From NCBI GenBank assembly GCA_018716795.1, contig DVJK01000235.1, forward strand, positions 1-10,437: a stretch of DNA of 10,437 bases. Reading direction: 5' to 3'. Below are positions 1 to 5,562 of the stretch, piece after piece; within the stretch, counting starts at the first letter, position 1, and the number at the start of each line of letters is the position of its first letter. Source of the stretch: Candidatus Scatomorpha merdipullorum (GTDB lineage Bacteria > Bacillota > Clostridia > Oscillospirales > Oscillospiraceae). A model generated the notes under the pieces. That model ran no database searches, was not told the origin of the DNA, and saw only the letters and a program-made list of their open reading frames with translations. A program made the translations under genes and the position numbers.

Positions 1-666
1 GCCCACGCCGGGCTCACCGACGAGGACGGGGTTGTTCTTCGTCCGGCGCGAGAGAATCTGTATCACGCGCTCGAGCTCCGTATCGCGGCCCACGACGGGA
101 TCCATGCGCCCGGCGGCGGCCAGAAGCGTGAGGTCGCGGCTGTACTGGTCGAGTATGCGCGTCTCCGCGCGGCGGGCCGGGCTCTTGACCGCGGCCCGGC
201 CCGCCTGCGCCCCGCCCTGCCGCCGCTCGCCCGCGCCGAAGAGGTCCAGCACCGAGCGGGCCAGCTCTCCGGCGTCGGCCCCGGCGCGCTCCACGGCCCT
301 CGCGCCCGCGCCGCCGGCCTGGCTCAGGACGCCGAGCAGGATGTGCTCCGTGCCCACGTAGCCGTGGCCCAGCCGCGCGGCCTCGCGGGAGGCGGACTCG
401 AGCGCGGCGCGCGCGGTCTCCGTCAGGCCCTGCTCCGGCCCGCCCGGCTCGCCCGCGCCGCTCACGAGCACCACCGCGCGCGTGAGCGCGGCCATGTCCA
501 GCCCCGCCGAGGCGAGCACCCGCGCGCCCAGGCCCTCCGTCTGGGCCGCCACGCCCAGCAGCAGGTGCTCCGTGCCCACATAGCCGTGGCCCAGCGAGGC
601 CGCCGCGTCCCTGGCCGATTTGAGCGCCGACGAGGCCCTGTCCGTGAATCTGACGCCGTTTTTCAT
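1..666 (-). CDS. clpC: ATP-dependent Clp protease ATP-binding subunit ClpC, N-terminal part (cut by window edge)
   Basis: Class I Hsp100 AAA+ unfoldase that feeds substrates to ClpP in the cytoplasm. The frame stays open from the ATG at 664-666 to base 1 (222 codons). Two Clp_N repeats are clear: residues ~5-66, with LGHGYVGTEHLLLG, and ~79-143, with LGHGYVGTEHILLG. A basic linker follows, then the start of AAA+ domain D1 (DPVVGRDTELERVIQILSRR and NNPVLVGEPGVG). The window ends inside Walker A before its GKT. A full ClpC is about 810-830 residues, so some 600 are missing, including the UVR region that separates ClpC from ClpA/ClpB types. The start is fixed by AAAGGAGG about 9 nt upstream. The gene is not preceded by mcsA/mcsB, unlike the ctsR-mcsA-mcsB-clpC operon of many Bacillota, and I saw no CtsR or CIRCE operator upstream. 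The ClpC family call is firm; ClpC rather than another Clp_N AAA+ subtype is inferred. Confidence 0.93.
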   Translation of the reverse strand, partial: MKNGVRFTDRASSALKSARDAAASLGHGYVGTEHLLLGVAAQTEGLGARVLASAGLDMAALTRAVVLVSGAGEPGGPEQGLTETARAALESASREAARLGHGYVGTEHILLGVLSQAGGAGARAVERAGADAGELARSVLDLFGAGERRQGGAQAGRAAVKSPARRAETRILDQYSRDLTLLAAAGRMDPVVGRDTELERVIQILSRRTKNNPVLVGEPGVG

Positions 667-685
667 ATCCGCGCGCCTCCTTTGA

Positions 686-717
686 GGAAATTTCCGCCCC
701 TCTCCGCCCTCGCGGAG
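686..717. promoter_or_regulatory. Dyads in the clpC leader
   Basis: Two small inverted repeats lie between the clpC start and the upstream region: a 10-bp palindrome GGAAATTTCC at 686-695, and a stem-loop with arms CTCCGC/GCGGAG and loop CCTC at 702-717. They sit 20-50 nt upstream of the clpC start codon, so they would be in its 5' leader or at an operator. Neither matches CtsR (GGTCAAA repeats) or HrcA/CIRCE. A regulatory role is speculation, and GC-rich DNA gives short dyads by chance. Confidence 0.25.
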
Positions 718-793
718 CGGGAACACAGCTAAGTATTGCCAAACGCGCCGCGGAGTAGACAGAGGGCGCGCGGCGGCAAATTGAAATTTGGTG

Positions 794-821
794 TTGCTTT
801 TCCCGCGGGTTGTGTTACAAT
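794..821 (+). promoter_or_regulatory. Sigma-A-like promoter of the ferredoxin gene (extended -10)
   Basis: The -35 box is TTGCTT (794-799), then 16 nt, then -10 TACAAT (816-821), preceded by TGT (813-815), which makes an extended -10 (TGn). It lies 63 nt upstream of the ferredoxin ATG on the same strand. A small dyad, CAAAT-TGAA-ATTTG (777-790), abuts the -35 box and could be an operator. No other gene in this direction starts nearby. Confidence 0.7.
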
Positions 822-883
822 AACAGGCGTAACCGGGGCTCAAAAGGCTCCCGATAAATCACAACGAGAACGGAGGTTAGATT

Positions 884-1054
884 ATGGCTTACGTCATCAA
901 TGACAACTGCGTTTCCTGCGGCACCTGCGCTGCCAACTGCCCTGTTGAGGCCATCGACATGGGCGACGACAAGTACGTCATCGACCAGGACAAGTGCATC
1001 CAGTGCGGCACCTGCAAGGAGAACTGTCCCGCCGAGGCCATCGTCGAGGAGTAA
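884..1054 (+). CDS. 2[4Fe-4S] bacterial-type ferredoxin
   Basis: Small soluble low-potential electron carrier of the clostridial type, expected to serve enzymes such as pyruvate:ferredoxin oxidoreductase, hydrogenase or Rnf in an anaerobe. The protein has 56 residues, close to the family's usual 55-56. Both cluster motifs are intact: C9-x2-C12-x2-C15-x3-C19-P and C38-x2-C41-x2-C44-x3-C48-P. In these ferredoxins the last Cys of each motif ligates the other cluster. The acidic surface (many D/E) is typical. The ATG at 884 follows CGGAGG (871-876) with 7 nt spacing. The gene appears monocistronic, with its own promoter at 794-821 and stem-loops downstream. It is transcribed divergently from clpC. 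The ferredoxin call is very firm; its redox partner cannot be told from this window. Confidence 0.97.
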   Translation: MAYVINDNCVSCGTCAANCPVEAIDMGDDKYVIDQDKCIQCGTCKENCPAEAIVEE

Positions 1055-1100
1055 TTTCCGGCGATCGCTTTCCGACTGGAGGCCGCAGACGCGGCGCGCA

Positions 1101-1135
1101 ATCCCGGCGGATTCATACCCGCCGGGATAATTTAT
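1101..1135 (+). terminator. Stem-loop after the ferredoxin gene (weak intrinsic terminator)
   Basis: A perfect 10-bp stem, ATCCCGGCGG (1101-1110) with CCGCCGGGAT (1119-1128), has an 8-nt loop and is followed by AATTTAT. It lies 46 nt after the ferredoxin stop codon. The U-tract is interrupted, so it may terminate only partly or instead stabilise the 3' end of a short ferredoxin mRNA. Confidence 0.55.
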
Positions 1136-1145
1136 CCTTCCCGGA

Positions 1146-1179
1146 CGCGAAAGGAAGCCCTTCCCGTCCTTCCTTCGCG
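1146..1179 (+). other. Second stem-loop in the ferredoxin/methyltransferase gap
   Basis: CGCGAAAGGAAG (1146-1157) pairs with CTTCCTTCGCG (1169-1179) over 11 bp with one bulged A and an 11-nt pyrimidine-rich loop. It lies between two terminator-like hairpins. It has no U-tract of its own. Function unknown. Confidence 0.4.
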
Positions 1180-1190
1180 CCGCTTTTCCC

Positions 1191-1237
1191 GCGAAGGCCG
1201 CCGGCCTCACGCCTTTTCGGCGCCTTCGCTGTTTTTT
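1191..1237 (+). terminator. Intrinsic terminator upstream of the methyltransferase operon
   Basis: A GC-rich stem pairs GCGAAGGCCGCCG (1191-1203) with CGGCGCCTTCGC (1218-1229), 12 bp with one bulged C and a 14-nt loop. It is followed directly by TGTTTTTT (1230-1237). This is a better intrinsic terminator than the hairpin at 1101. It lies 54 nt before the start of the next gene, so it either ends the ferredoxin transcript or acts as an attenuator in a leader. Confidence 0.65.
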
Positions 1238-1290
1238 CACTCAACCCAAGCGCCCGCGCGAGCGGGCTTGTCTCTTATATGGAGGGCGCT

Positions 1291-1995
1291 ATGACTCAAC
1301 TCTGGCCCGGCGGGCCGCTATACGACGGCGAAGGGGCCTTCCCCGTCACGACGGACAGCGTGCTGCTGGCGGATTTCGCCCGCGTCAGAAGCTCCGACGC
1401 GGTGTACGAGCCCTGCTGCGGGGCCGGGCTCATCTCGGTGCTGCTGCACGCGCGCGCCGGAGGCGCGCGCTTCTTCGCCGTGGAGCTCGACAGCGCCGCC
1501 GCCGCGGCCGCCGAGCGCAACTTCGCCGCGAACGGCCTCGCAGAGCGCGTCGTCTGCGGCGACGCGCTCGACAAAGCCGCGCAGCCTCCGCCGGAGAGCT
1601 GCACGCTCGCGGTCTGCAACCCGCCCTACTTCGCCGCGGGCAGCGGCCGCGCCGCGCCCGACGAAACACGCGCCCGGCAGAGGAGCGAGGCCGCGCTGGA
1701 CTTCGCCTCCCTCGCCCTCTCCGCCGCCCGCGCGCTGAGGCAGGGCGGGCGCTTCGCCTTCGTCCACCGCACCGAGCGGCTGGCCTCCCTCTTCGAGGCG
1801 CTGAGGGCCGCCCGGCTTGAGCCCAAGCGCCTGCGCCTTGTCCAGCACCGTCCGGACAGCGCGCCCTCCCTCGCGCTCTGCGAGGCCGTCAAGCTCGCCG
1901 CGCCGGGGCTCCGGGCGGAGCCGGCGCTCATATTATACGACGCCGGCGGCGCGGAGAGCGCCGAATTCCGCCGTATATATCGCATGGAGGTCTGA
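1291..1995 (+). CDS. yabB: tRNA1(Val) (adenine(37)-N6)-methyltransferase family protein (TrmN6/YabB-like)
   Basis: SAM-dependent class I methyltransferase of the YfiC/TrmN6 family, predicted to N6-methylate an adenosine next to a tRNA anticodon. It has 234 residues, close to the family's usual ~245. Visible elements are the N-terminal VTTDSVLLADF block (residues 19-29), SAM motif I around EPCCGAGLISVLL (40-52), the motif II acid in FFAVELD (61-67), and the N6-adenine signature NPPYF (110-114) that holds the target base. The C-terminus, with its ALILYDAGG and IYRMEV segments, fits the family. The ATG at 1291 follows GGAGG (1281-1285) with 5 nt spacing; an in-frame ATG at 1279 lacks a site and is less likely. 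The stop lies 2 nt before rsmI, so the two are cotranscribed. In Bacillus subtilis the matching pair yabB-rsmI is separated by the GIY-YIG gene yazA, which is missing here. The exact substrate is inferred from the family. Confidence 0.9.
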   Translation: MTQLWPGGPLYDGEGAFPVTTDSVLLADFARVRSSDAVYEPCCGAGLISVLLHARAGGARFFAVELDSAAAAAAERNFAANGLAERVVCGDALDKAAQPPPESCTLAVCNPPYFAAGSGRAAPDETRARQRSEAALDFASLALSAARALRQGGRFAFVHRTERLASLFEALRAARLEPKRLRLVQHRPDSAPSLALCEAVKLAAPGLRAEPALILYDAGGAESAEFRRIYRMEV

Positions 1996-1997
1996 GT

Positions 1998-2825
1998 ATG
2001 CCTGGTAAACTCTGCCTTGTGGGCACGCCCATAGGGAACCTGGGCGACATATCGCCGAGGGCCCTGCGCGCGCTGGAGGAGGCGGACTTCATCGCCGCCG
2101 AGGACACGCGGGTGACGCTGAAGCTCCTCAACCACTTCAACATAAAAAAGCCGCTCGTGAGCTATTACGAGCACAACGCCCGCTCCGCCGGCGAGCGGAT
2201 ACTTGAGCGGATACTCGCCGGGGAGAGCTGCGCGCTGGTGACCGACGCGGGCATGCCCAGCGTCTCCGACCCGGGCGAGGACCTCGCCGCGCGCTGCGCC
2301 GGGGCGGGCGTCGAGCTCACGGCCGTGCCCGGCCCCTGCGCCGCGGTGACGGCCCTCGCGCTCAGCGCGCTGCCCGCCGGCCGCTTTTGCTTCGAGGGCT
2401 TTCTCTCCACCTCGGGCAGGAGCCGGAGGGAACATCTGGAGAGCCTGAAGGGCGAAAGGCGCACCATGGTCTTCTACGAGGCGCCGCACAAGCTCGTCAA
2501 AACGCTTGAGGACCTCTGCGCCGCCTTCGGCCCCGGCCGGAGGATAGCCCTCTGCCGCGAGATGACGAAGCTCCACGAGGAGGTCGTCCGCAGCACCCTC
2601 GGCGAGGCCGCCGCGCTCTACGCCGAGACGCCGCCGCGCGGCGAATTCGTCCTCGTCGTCGAGGGCGCGGCCGAGGCGAGGGCGGAGTTCGGCCGCGAGG
2701 AGGCCCTGGCGCTTGTCGAGCGCCGCCGCGCCGAGGGCATGAGCCTCAAGGAGGCCTGCCGTCTCACCGCGGAGGAGACGGGGATAAAGAAAAACGAGCT
2801 CTATCAATGGGCCATCAACGCATAA
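1998..2825 (+). CDS. rsmI: 16S rRNA (cytidine(1402)-2'-O)-methyltransferase RsmI
   Basis: Tetrapyrrole-methylase-fold SAM enzyme that 2'-O-methylates C1402 of 16S rRNA in the ribosomal P site; the same nucleotide is N4-methylated by RsmH. It has 275 residues, a usual length. Family blocks are all present: LVGTPIGNLGDIS (7-19), AAEDTR (33-38), LVTDAGMPSVSDPG (80-93), VPGPCA (110-115), FYEAPHK (159-165), CREMTK (186-191) and GEFVLVVEG (215-223). A C-terminal helical part (~232-275), with SLKEACRLTAEETGIKKNELY, matches the helix-turn-helix-like tail of RsmI. The ATG at 1998 is served by GGAGG (1986-1990) inside the end of the preceding gene, and the 2-nt gap implies translational coupling. A strong terminator begins 8 nt after the TAA. 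The identification is secure. Confidence 0.97.
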   Translation: MPGKLCLVGTPIGNLGDISPRALRALEEADFIAAEDTRVTLKLLNHFNIKKPLVSYYEHNARSAGERILERILAGESCALVTDAGMPSVSDPGEDLAARCAGAGVELTAVPGPCAAVTALALSALPAGRFCFEGFLSTSGRSRREHLESLKGERRTMVFYEAPHKLVKTLEDLCAAFGPGRRIALCREMTKLHEEVVRSTLGEAAALYAETPPRGEFVLVVEGAAEARAEFGREEALALVERRRAEGMSLKEACRLTAEETGIKKNELYQWAINA

Positions 2826-2832
2826 TAAAAAG

Positions 2833-2866
2833 AAAAAATCCACCGGCTGCTGCCGGTGGATTTTTT
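2833..2866 (+). terminator. rsmI intrinsic terminator (bidirectional)
   Basis: A perfect 15-bp stem, AAAAAATCCACCGGC (2833-2847) with GCCGGTGGATTTTTT (2852-2866), has a TGCT loop. It ends in six T on the plus strand, and the six A on its left give a T-tract on the minus strand too, so it can work both ways. It starts 8 nt after the rsmI stop codon. Confidence 0.9.
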
Positions 2867-2897
2867 CCTGTCGAAAAAGTTTTTCGACAGGAAAAAA
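2861..2897. repeat. 18-bp inverted repeat sharing the T-tract of the rsmI terminator
   Basis: TTTTTTCCTGTCGAAAAA (2861-2878) is complementary to TTTTTCGACAGGAAAAAA (2880-2897) around a single G at 2879. In RNA the innermost A-U pairs would open to form a loop. The first six T are also the right arm and U-tract of the rsmI terminator, so the two structures exclude each other. Confidence 0.7.
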
Positions 2898-2934
2898 GCG
2901 TTTTTCAGAACATCGAAATGTTCTGAAAAACGCT
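2892..2934 (-). terminator. Intrinsic terminator of the minus-strand operon
   Basis: A perfect 17-bp stem, AGCGTTTTTCAGAACAT (2897-2913) with ATGTTCTGAAAAACGCT (2918-2934), has a 4-nt loop that reads TTCG on the minus strand. On that strand it is followed by a run of T (complement of A 2892-2896). This is the best terminator for transcripts arriving from the DUF4015 gene that ends at 3061. On the plus strand no U-tract follows. Confidence 0.7.
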
Positions 2935-2944
2935 GTGATTGAAC

Positions 2945-2975
2945 GTGAAAGACAACCCTGACGGTTTTCTTTCAC
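2945..2975. repeat. Imperfect stem-loop in the convergent gap
   Basis: GTGAAAGACAACC (2945-2957) pairs with GGTTTTCTTTCAC (2963-2975): 13 positions with one mismatch and loop CTGAC. It has no U-tract on either strand, so a role in termination is unlikely. It forms part of the core of the hairpin-rich element. Confidence 0.55.
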
Positions 2976-3024
2976 AATATCTTTCCCTCCGAAGCCTGCC
3001 GCGAACGCGTTTTTCGACAGCCTG

Positions 3025-3052
3025 AATCCACCGGCAAGGCCGGTGGATTTTT
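3025..3052 (+). terminator. Second ATCCACCGGC terminator-like hairpin
   Basis: AATCCACCGGC (3025-3035) pairs with GCCGGTGGATT (3039-3049) around an AAG loop, followed by TTT and then C. It repeats the stem of the rsmI terminator 190 bp further on, with a different loop. Its T-tract points in the plus direction, which no gene needs at this point; on the minus strand it is followed by CAGG rather than T. Confidence 0.65.
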
Positions 3053-3060
3053 CTCTGTTG

Positions 3061-4209
3061 TCAGCCCTCCTCCCCTGTGGGGAGCACCCCGTCGGGAACG
3101 CGGACTATGCAGCTCGTGAAGCCCTCGGGCACGTAGCTCATGATGGGCACGTAGCGCGTCTCGAGGCTGCCGAGGGTGAGATATTGATCTATGCTGTCGC
3201 GGTCGACGCCGGAGAGCCAGGCGCTGTCCGTGGCGGAGCAGAGCCGGTCGAAGACCTTGCCGAAGAGCTCGAGATTCTGCCCGGACTTGTCGGCGAGGCC
3301 GCTTCGCAGGCTCGTGGTGTCGAGTATTGCGGAGACGGGGATGGCATAGGCCTCCAGCGCGTTCGTGAGCTCGACGGCGAGGCCGCAGACCGCCGCCTCG
3401 GGCGTGGGCGTGCTGCTGAGCTCGACGCTGAAGCCTATGGCCTCCTCCGTTATTGGCAGGGACAGGCTCTTGAGCAGCAGCTCGTCAAAGCCCATTTCGG
3501 CGAGCTCGGAGCAGAGCTCGCTGAGGTAGGCGCTGACCGTCGCGCTGTACGGGTCGAGCCAGGTACCCTCGCTGTCCGCGTAGGCCGCGCCCGTCGCGAA
3601 GCGCAGCGCGGCGCTCGGGCAGCGCTCGGCCAGCAGGCCGTCTATGCAGCAGCTCAGCTGCGCGACGAGGTACAGCTCGTCGTCCTCGTCCTGCTGCCGG
3701 AGCGCGGCGACCATGGCCTCGAGGTCGAGCGTGCCGTTGAGGGAGTACGCCGCCGCGGTCGGGGAGGAGCTCGCCCAGACCAGCTGCCCGCTGACGGGCT
3801 TGACTTCAAGCACCAGGGCGTTGGCGTTATAGCTCGACATGACGCTCATATACCGCCCCACGCCGCTCATGCTGACGTCCTGCGCCGGGACGAAGACCGC
3901 GGCCATGTTCGCAAGGCCCTCGCCGGCCGTGGCGGGCACGGCGGAGTAGTCCGGGTCGGTTATTTCGAGCACGGCGTTCACCTGCTCGGGCGCGGTCTCG
4001 TCGTTGGGCAGGGCCCCGTCCTCTCCCGCGGCGGCGCCGGGCAGGGCGACGCGGACGCCGTCGTGCTCGAAGACGATGTACTTCTGCAGCCCGAAAAAGA
4101 GCACGACCGTGAGCAGTATGAGCGCCGCGAGCGCGCCGAAGACCACGCCCAGCACGTTCAGGCGCTTCCTCCGCCCGCGATAGACCTCCGGGCCGTTGGA
4201 CCTCGCCAT
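3061..4209 (-). CDS. Membrane-anchored divergent DUF4015 (putative glycoside hydrolase) family protein
   Basis: The protein has 382 residues: a basic N-terminus (RGRRKR, 11-16), one membrane helix at ~18-41 that serves as uncleaved anchor, a low-complexity stretch rich in Ala, Gly and acidic residues (~57-80), then an extracytoplasmic domain. Two segments recall DUF4015 (PF13200): YNANALVLEVKPVSGQL (127-143), like NAvVIDvKdddG in the family, and WLDPYSATVSAYLSELCSEL (217-236) running into AEMGFDELLL (237-246), like WxNPY...YxxxxAxEAaxlGFDEIqfDYvRFP. The Asp/Arg residues of the usual FDYvRFP stretch are replaced here (LLKSLSLP, 245-252), so hydrolase activity is doubtful and a binding or structural role is possible. 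The ATG is 1 nt after the rpiB stop, with an AGGGG-type site 6 nt upstream, so it is the last gene of the operon. DUF4015 assignment is by eye; substrate unknown. Confidence 0.72.
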   Translation of the reverse strand: MARSNGPEVYRGRRKRLNVLGVVFGALAALILLTVVLFFGLQKYIVFEHDGVRVALPGAAAGEDGALPNDETAPEQVNAVLEITDPDYSAVPATAGEGLANMAAVFVPAQDVSMSGVGRYMSVMSSYNANALVLEVKPVSGQLVWASSSPTAAAYSLNGTLDLEAMVAALRQQDEDDELYLVAQLSCCIDGLLAERCPSAALRFATGAAYADSEGTWLDPYSATVSAYLSELCSELAEMGFDELLLKSLSLPITEEAIGFSVELSSTPTPEAAVCGLAVELTNALEAYAIPVSAILDTTSLRSGLADKSGQNLELFGKVFDRLCSATDSAWLSGVDRDSIDQYLTLGSLETRYVPIMSYVPEGFTSCIVRVPDGVLPTGEEG

Positions 4210-4210
4210 G

Positions 4211-4651
4211 TCAGCCCCTGTCCTCCAGGGCCATAATCTTGGCCACGCGCCGCGCGTGGCGGCCGCCCTGGAACTCGCCGTCGAGGAAGGTGTCGACTAT
4301 CTTGAGGGCCAGGCCCTCGCCGAGGGTGCGCGCGCCCAGGGCCAGGACGTTGGCGTCGTTGTGCGCGCGGGCCATCTCGGCGCTGAAGCAGTCGCCGCAG
4401 AGGGCGCAGCGCACGCCGTCAATCTTGTTCGCGGCCATGGAGATGCCTATGCCCGTGCCGCATATGACTATCCCGCGCTCACACTCGCCGGAGGCCACCG
4501 CGCGGCCCACCGCCGCGCCGTAGTCGGGATAGTCGCAGCTCTCGGGAGTGTAGGTGCCGTAGTCGCGGTATTCAATTCCGCGCTCTTCAAGGTGCTTCAT
4601 GACGGCCTGCTTGAGCTCAAAGCCGCCGTGGTCAGAGCCTATTGCCCACAT
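4211..4651 (-). CDS. rpiB: Ribose-5-phosphate isomerase B
   Basis: Cytoplasmic pentose-phosphate enzyme that interconverts ribose 5-phosphate and ribulose 5-phosphate (LacA/LacB/RpiB fold). The 146 residues match the family's usual ~145-150. Signature residues are present: GSDHGG (5-10), CGTGIGISMAANK (64-76) with the catalytic Cys64 and the anion-binding glycine loop, ARAHNDANVLALGAR (94-108) with the phosphate/ring-opening His97 region, and FQGGRHARRV near the end, whose His/Arg bind phosphate. The single CGTGIGIS block and the full-length catalytic Cys favour RpiB over the LacA subunit; activity on other aldose phosphates such as allose 6-phosphate is possible. The start is well set by AAGGAGG with 7 nt spacing. 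It lies 12 nt after hisK and 1 nt before the DUF4015 gene. Confidence 0.95.
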   Translation of the reverse strand: MWAIGSDHGGFELKQAVMKHLEERGIEYRDYGTYTPESCDYPDYGAAVGRAVASGECERGIVICGTGIGISMAANKIDGVRCALCGDCFSAEMARAHNDANVLALGARTLGEGLALKIVDTFLDGEFQGGRHARRVAKIMALEDRG

Positions 4652-4663
4652 GGTTATTCCTCC

Positions 4664-5503
4664 TTAAACTTCTATGCGCTTGAATTCGGGCTTGTGCTTT
4701 TTATACACCGCGACATACCTGAAGCCGTTTTCGGCCAGGAGCTCATAGCCCTCCTTTACGCCGAGGCCCGCGGCCTTGACGCTGTGCGCGTCGGAGCCGA
4801 CGGTGACGATGTCGCCGCCCAGCTCGCGGTACCGCCGCAGGACGTCGAGGCCGGGGAAGGTCACGCCCATCGCGTCGCTGCGCCCGCCGGGCACGAGGTC
4901 GGCGACGTTGAGCTCAATGCCCTTGCCGTTTTCTATGAGCGTGCGCAGCAGCCGGTCTATCTTATGGCCGTAGCGGCCCATGTCCATGACCGCGTCGAAG
5001 CCCTGCTTGTGCATATACCGCAGGCAGTAGCCTATGTGCGCCATGCAGTCGAAGCAGGCCGCGGCGGCGAGGTCGATGAGCTCGTCGAGATAGCGGTCGT
5101 AGAGCTCCCAGCACTGCTCGTAGCTCTCGTACTTGAGATAGTAGAAGTCCTGCTCGCCGAAGAGGTTGTGCAGCGAGCCGAGAATGAAGTCATACTCCGG
5201 CATCGCGTAGACGCGCTTGGCGCGCGGTATGTCGTGATTGCCCTCGCCGAGCTCGAGGCCGAGGCGGATGTCTATGCCCTCGGGCGCGCGCTCCATGGCC
5301 TCGATGAACTGCTTGACCTGGCTCTTGGGCAGCTGGAAGCGCTCGGGGCCTATCTGCATGGTCTCCTGCATCCCGAAGTCGACGTGGTCGGTGAAGCAGA
5401 CGCTGCTCACTCCCCGCGCGAGCTCCGCCTTCGCCATCGCGGCCATGCGGTCCTCCGCGTCGAAGGAGCAGCTGCTGTGTACGTGATAATCCGCTAAAAA
5501 CAT
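4664..5503 (-). CDS. hisK: Histidinol-phosphatase of the PHP family (HisK/HisJ type)
   Basis: PHP-domain metal-dependent phosphatase predicted to convert L-histidinol phosphate to L-histidinol and phosphate, the penultimate steps of histidine synthesis in Bacillota. The 279 residues fit the usual ~265-285. Metal ligands seen: HVH (His7, His9), TDHVDF (Asp39, His40), LGLELG (Glu84), GSLHN (His112), AHIGY (His156) and VGSDAHS (Asp238, His240). All PHP motifs are intact, so the enzyme should be active. The ATG at 5503 has a rather distant AAGGTGG site (about 11 nt). It follows the mannosyltransferase gene by 59 nt and precedes rpiB by 12 nt. No other histidine genes are in the window, so histidinol phosphate as substrate rests on the family only; another phosphorylated metabolite, perhaps a sugar phosphate given rpiB, is possible. 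Confidence 0.85.
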   Translation of the reverse strand: MFLADYHVHSSCSFDAEDRMAAMAKAELARGVSSVCFTDHVDFGMQETMQIGPERFQLPKSQVKQFIEAMERAPEGIDIRLGLELGEGNHDIPRAKRVYAMPEYDFILGSLHNLFGEQDFYYLKYESYEQCWELYDRYLDELIDLAAAACFDCMAHIGYCLRYMHKQGFDAVMDMGRYGHKIDRLLRTLIENGKGIELNVADLVPGGRSDAMGVTFPGLDVLRRYRELGGDIVTVGSDAHSVKAAGLGVKEGYELLAENGFRYVAVYKKHKPEFKRIEV

Positions 5504-5562
5504 ATGTTATTTTACCACCTTACGATTTATGTGCAAAGCCGAAGGGAAAGCCCGGCGGGCCC

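Larger units (their letters stand above)
2832..3053. repeat. Hairpin-rich intergenic element with imperfect terminal inverted repeats (MITE/REP-like candidate)
   Basis: This 222-bp convergent gap consists almost wholly of inverted repeats. The outer ends resemble each other in inverted orientation: 2832-2879 against the reverse complement of 3009-3053. Both ends contain a self-complementary TCCACCGGC/GCCGGTGGA block followed inward by CTGTCGAAAAA. They differ mainly in the short hairpin loop and in a 4-5 nt spacer. The 12-mer GTTTTTCGACAG occurs at 2879-2890 and 3009-3020, and its inverted form lies at 2867-2878. The core holds two more hairpins (2897-2934 and 2945-2975). I find no reading frame or obvious target-site duplication. 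It may be a small non-autonomous repeat, or simply stacked terminators for the two operons that meet here. Only copy number in the genome can decide. Confidence 0.5.

Noticed and set aside
14..742. Long minus-strand Arg/Gly-rich reading frame over clpC
   Set aside because: Low-complexity GC-rich shadow; the clpC frame on the same strand carries both Clp_N repeats and the Walker A start.
994..1290. N-terminal extension of the TrmN6-like protein to an ATG at 994
   Set aside because: It would overlap the ferredoxin gene and translate through four hairpins with no family similarity; the ATG at 1291 has a good ribosome binding site and gives the normal family length.
1626..2975. 449-codon minus-strand frame opposite yabB and rsmI
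   Set aside because: It crosses the terminator region and lies antisense to two well-identified methyltransferase genes.
2833..3052. CRISPR array
   Set aside because: The repeated units are palindromic hairpins in mirror arrangement with unequal spacing, not regular direct repeats with uniform spacers, and no cas gene is near.
3043..4236. 397-codon plus-strand frame opposite the DUF4015 gene
   Set aside because: No recognisable domain, His/Arg/Glu-rich shadow composition, and the minus-strand gene has an anchor helix, operon context and family motifs.
4196..5497. 433-codon plus-strand frame opposite rpiB and hisK
   Set aside because: The opposite strand encodes two proteins with intact catalytic motifs; this frame is their shadow.
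5504..5562. Separate promoter for hisK in the 59-nt gap
   Set aside because: Only poor -10/-35 matches are present, and the best TAAAAT lies between the ribosome binding site and the ATG; cotranscription is simpler.
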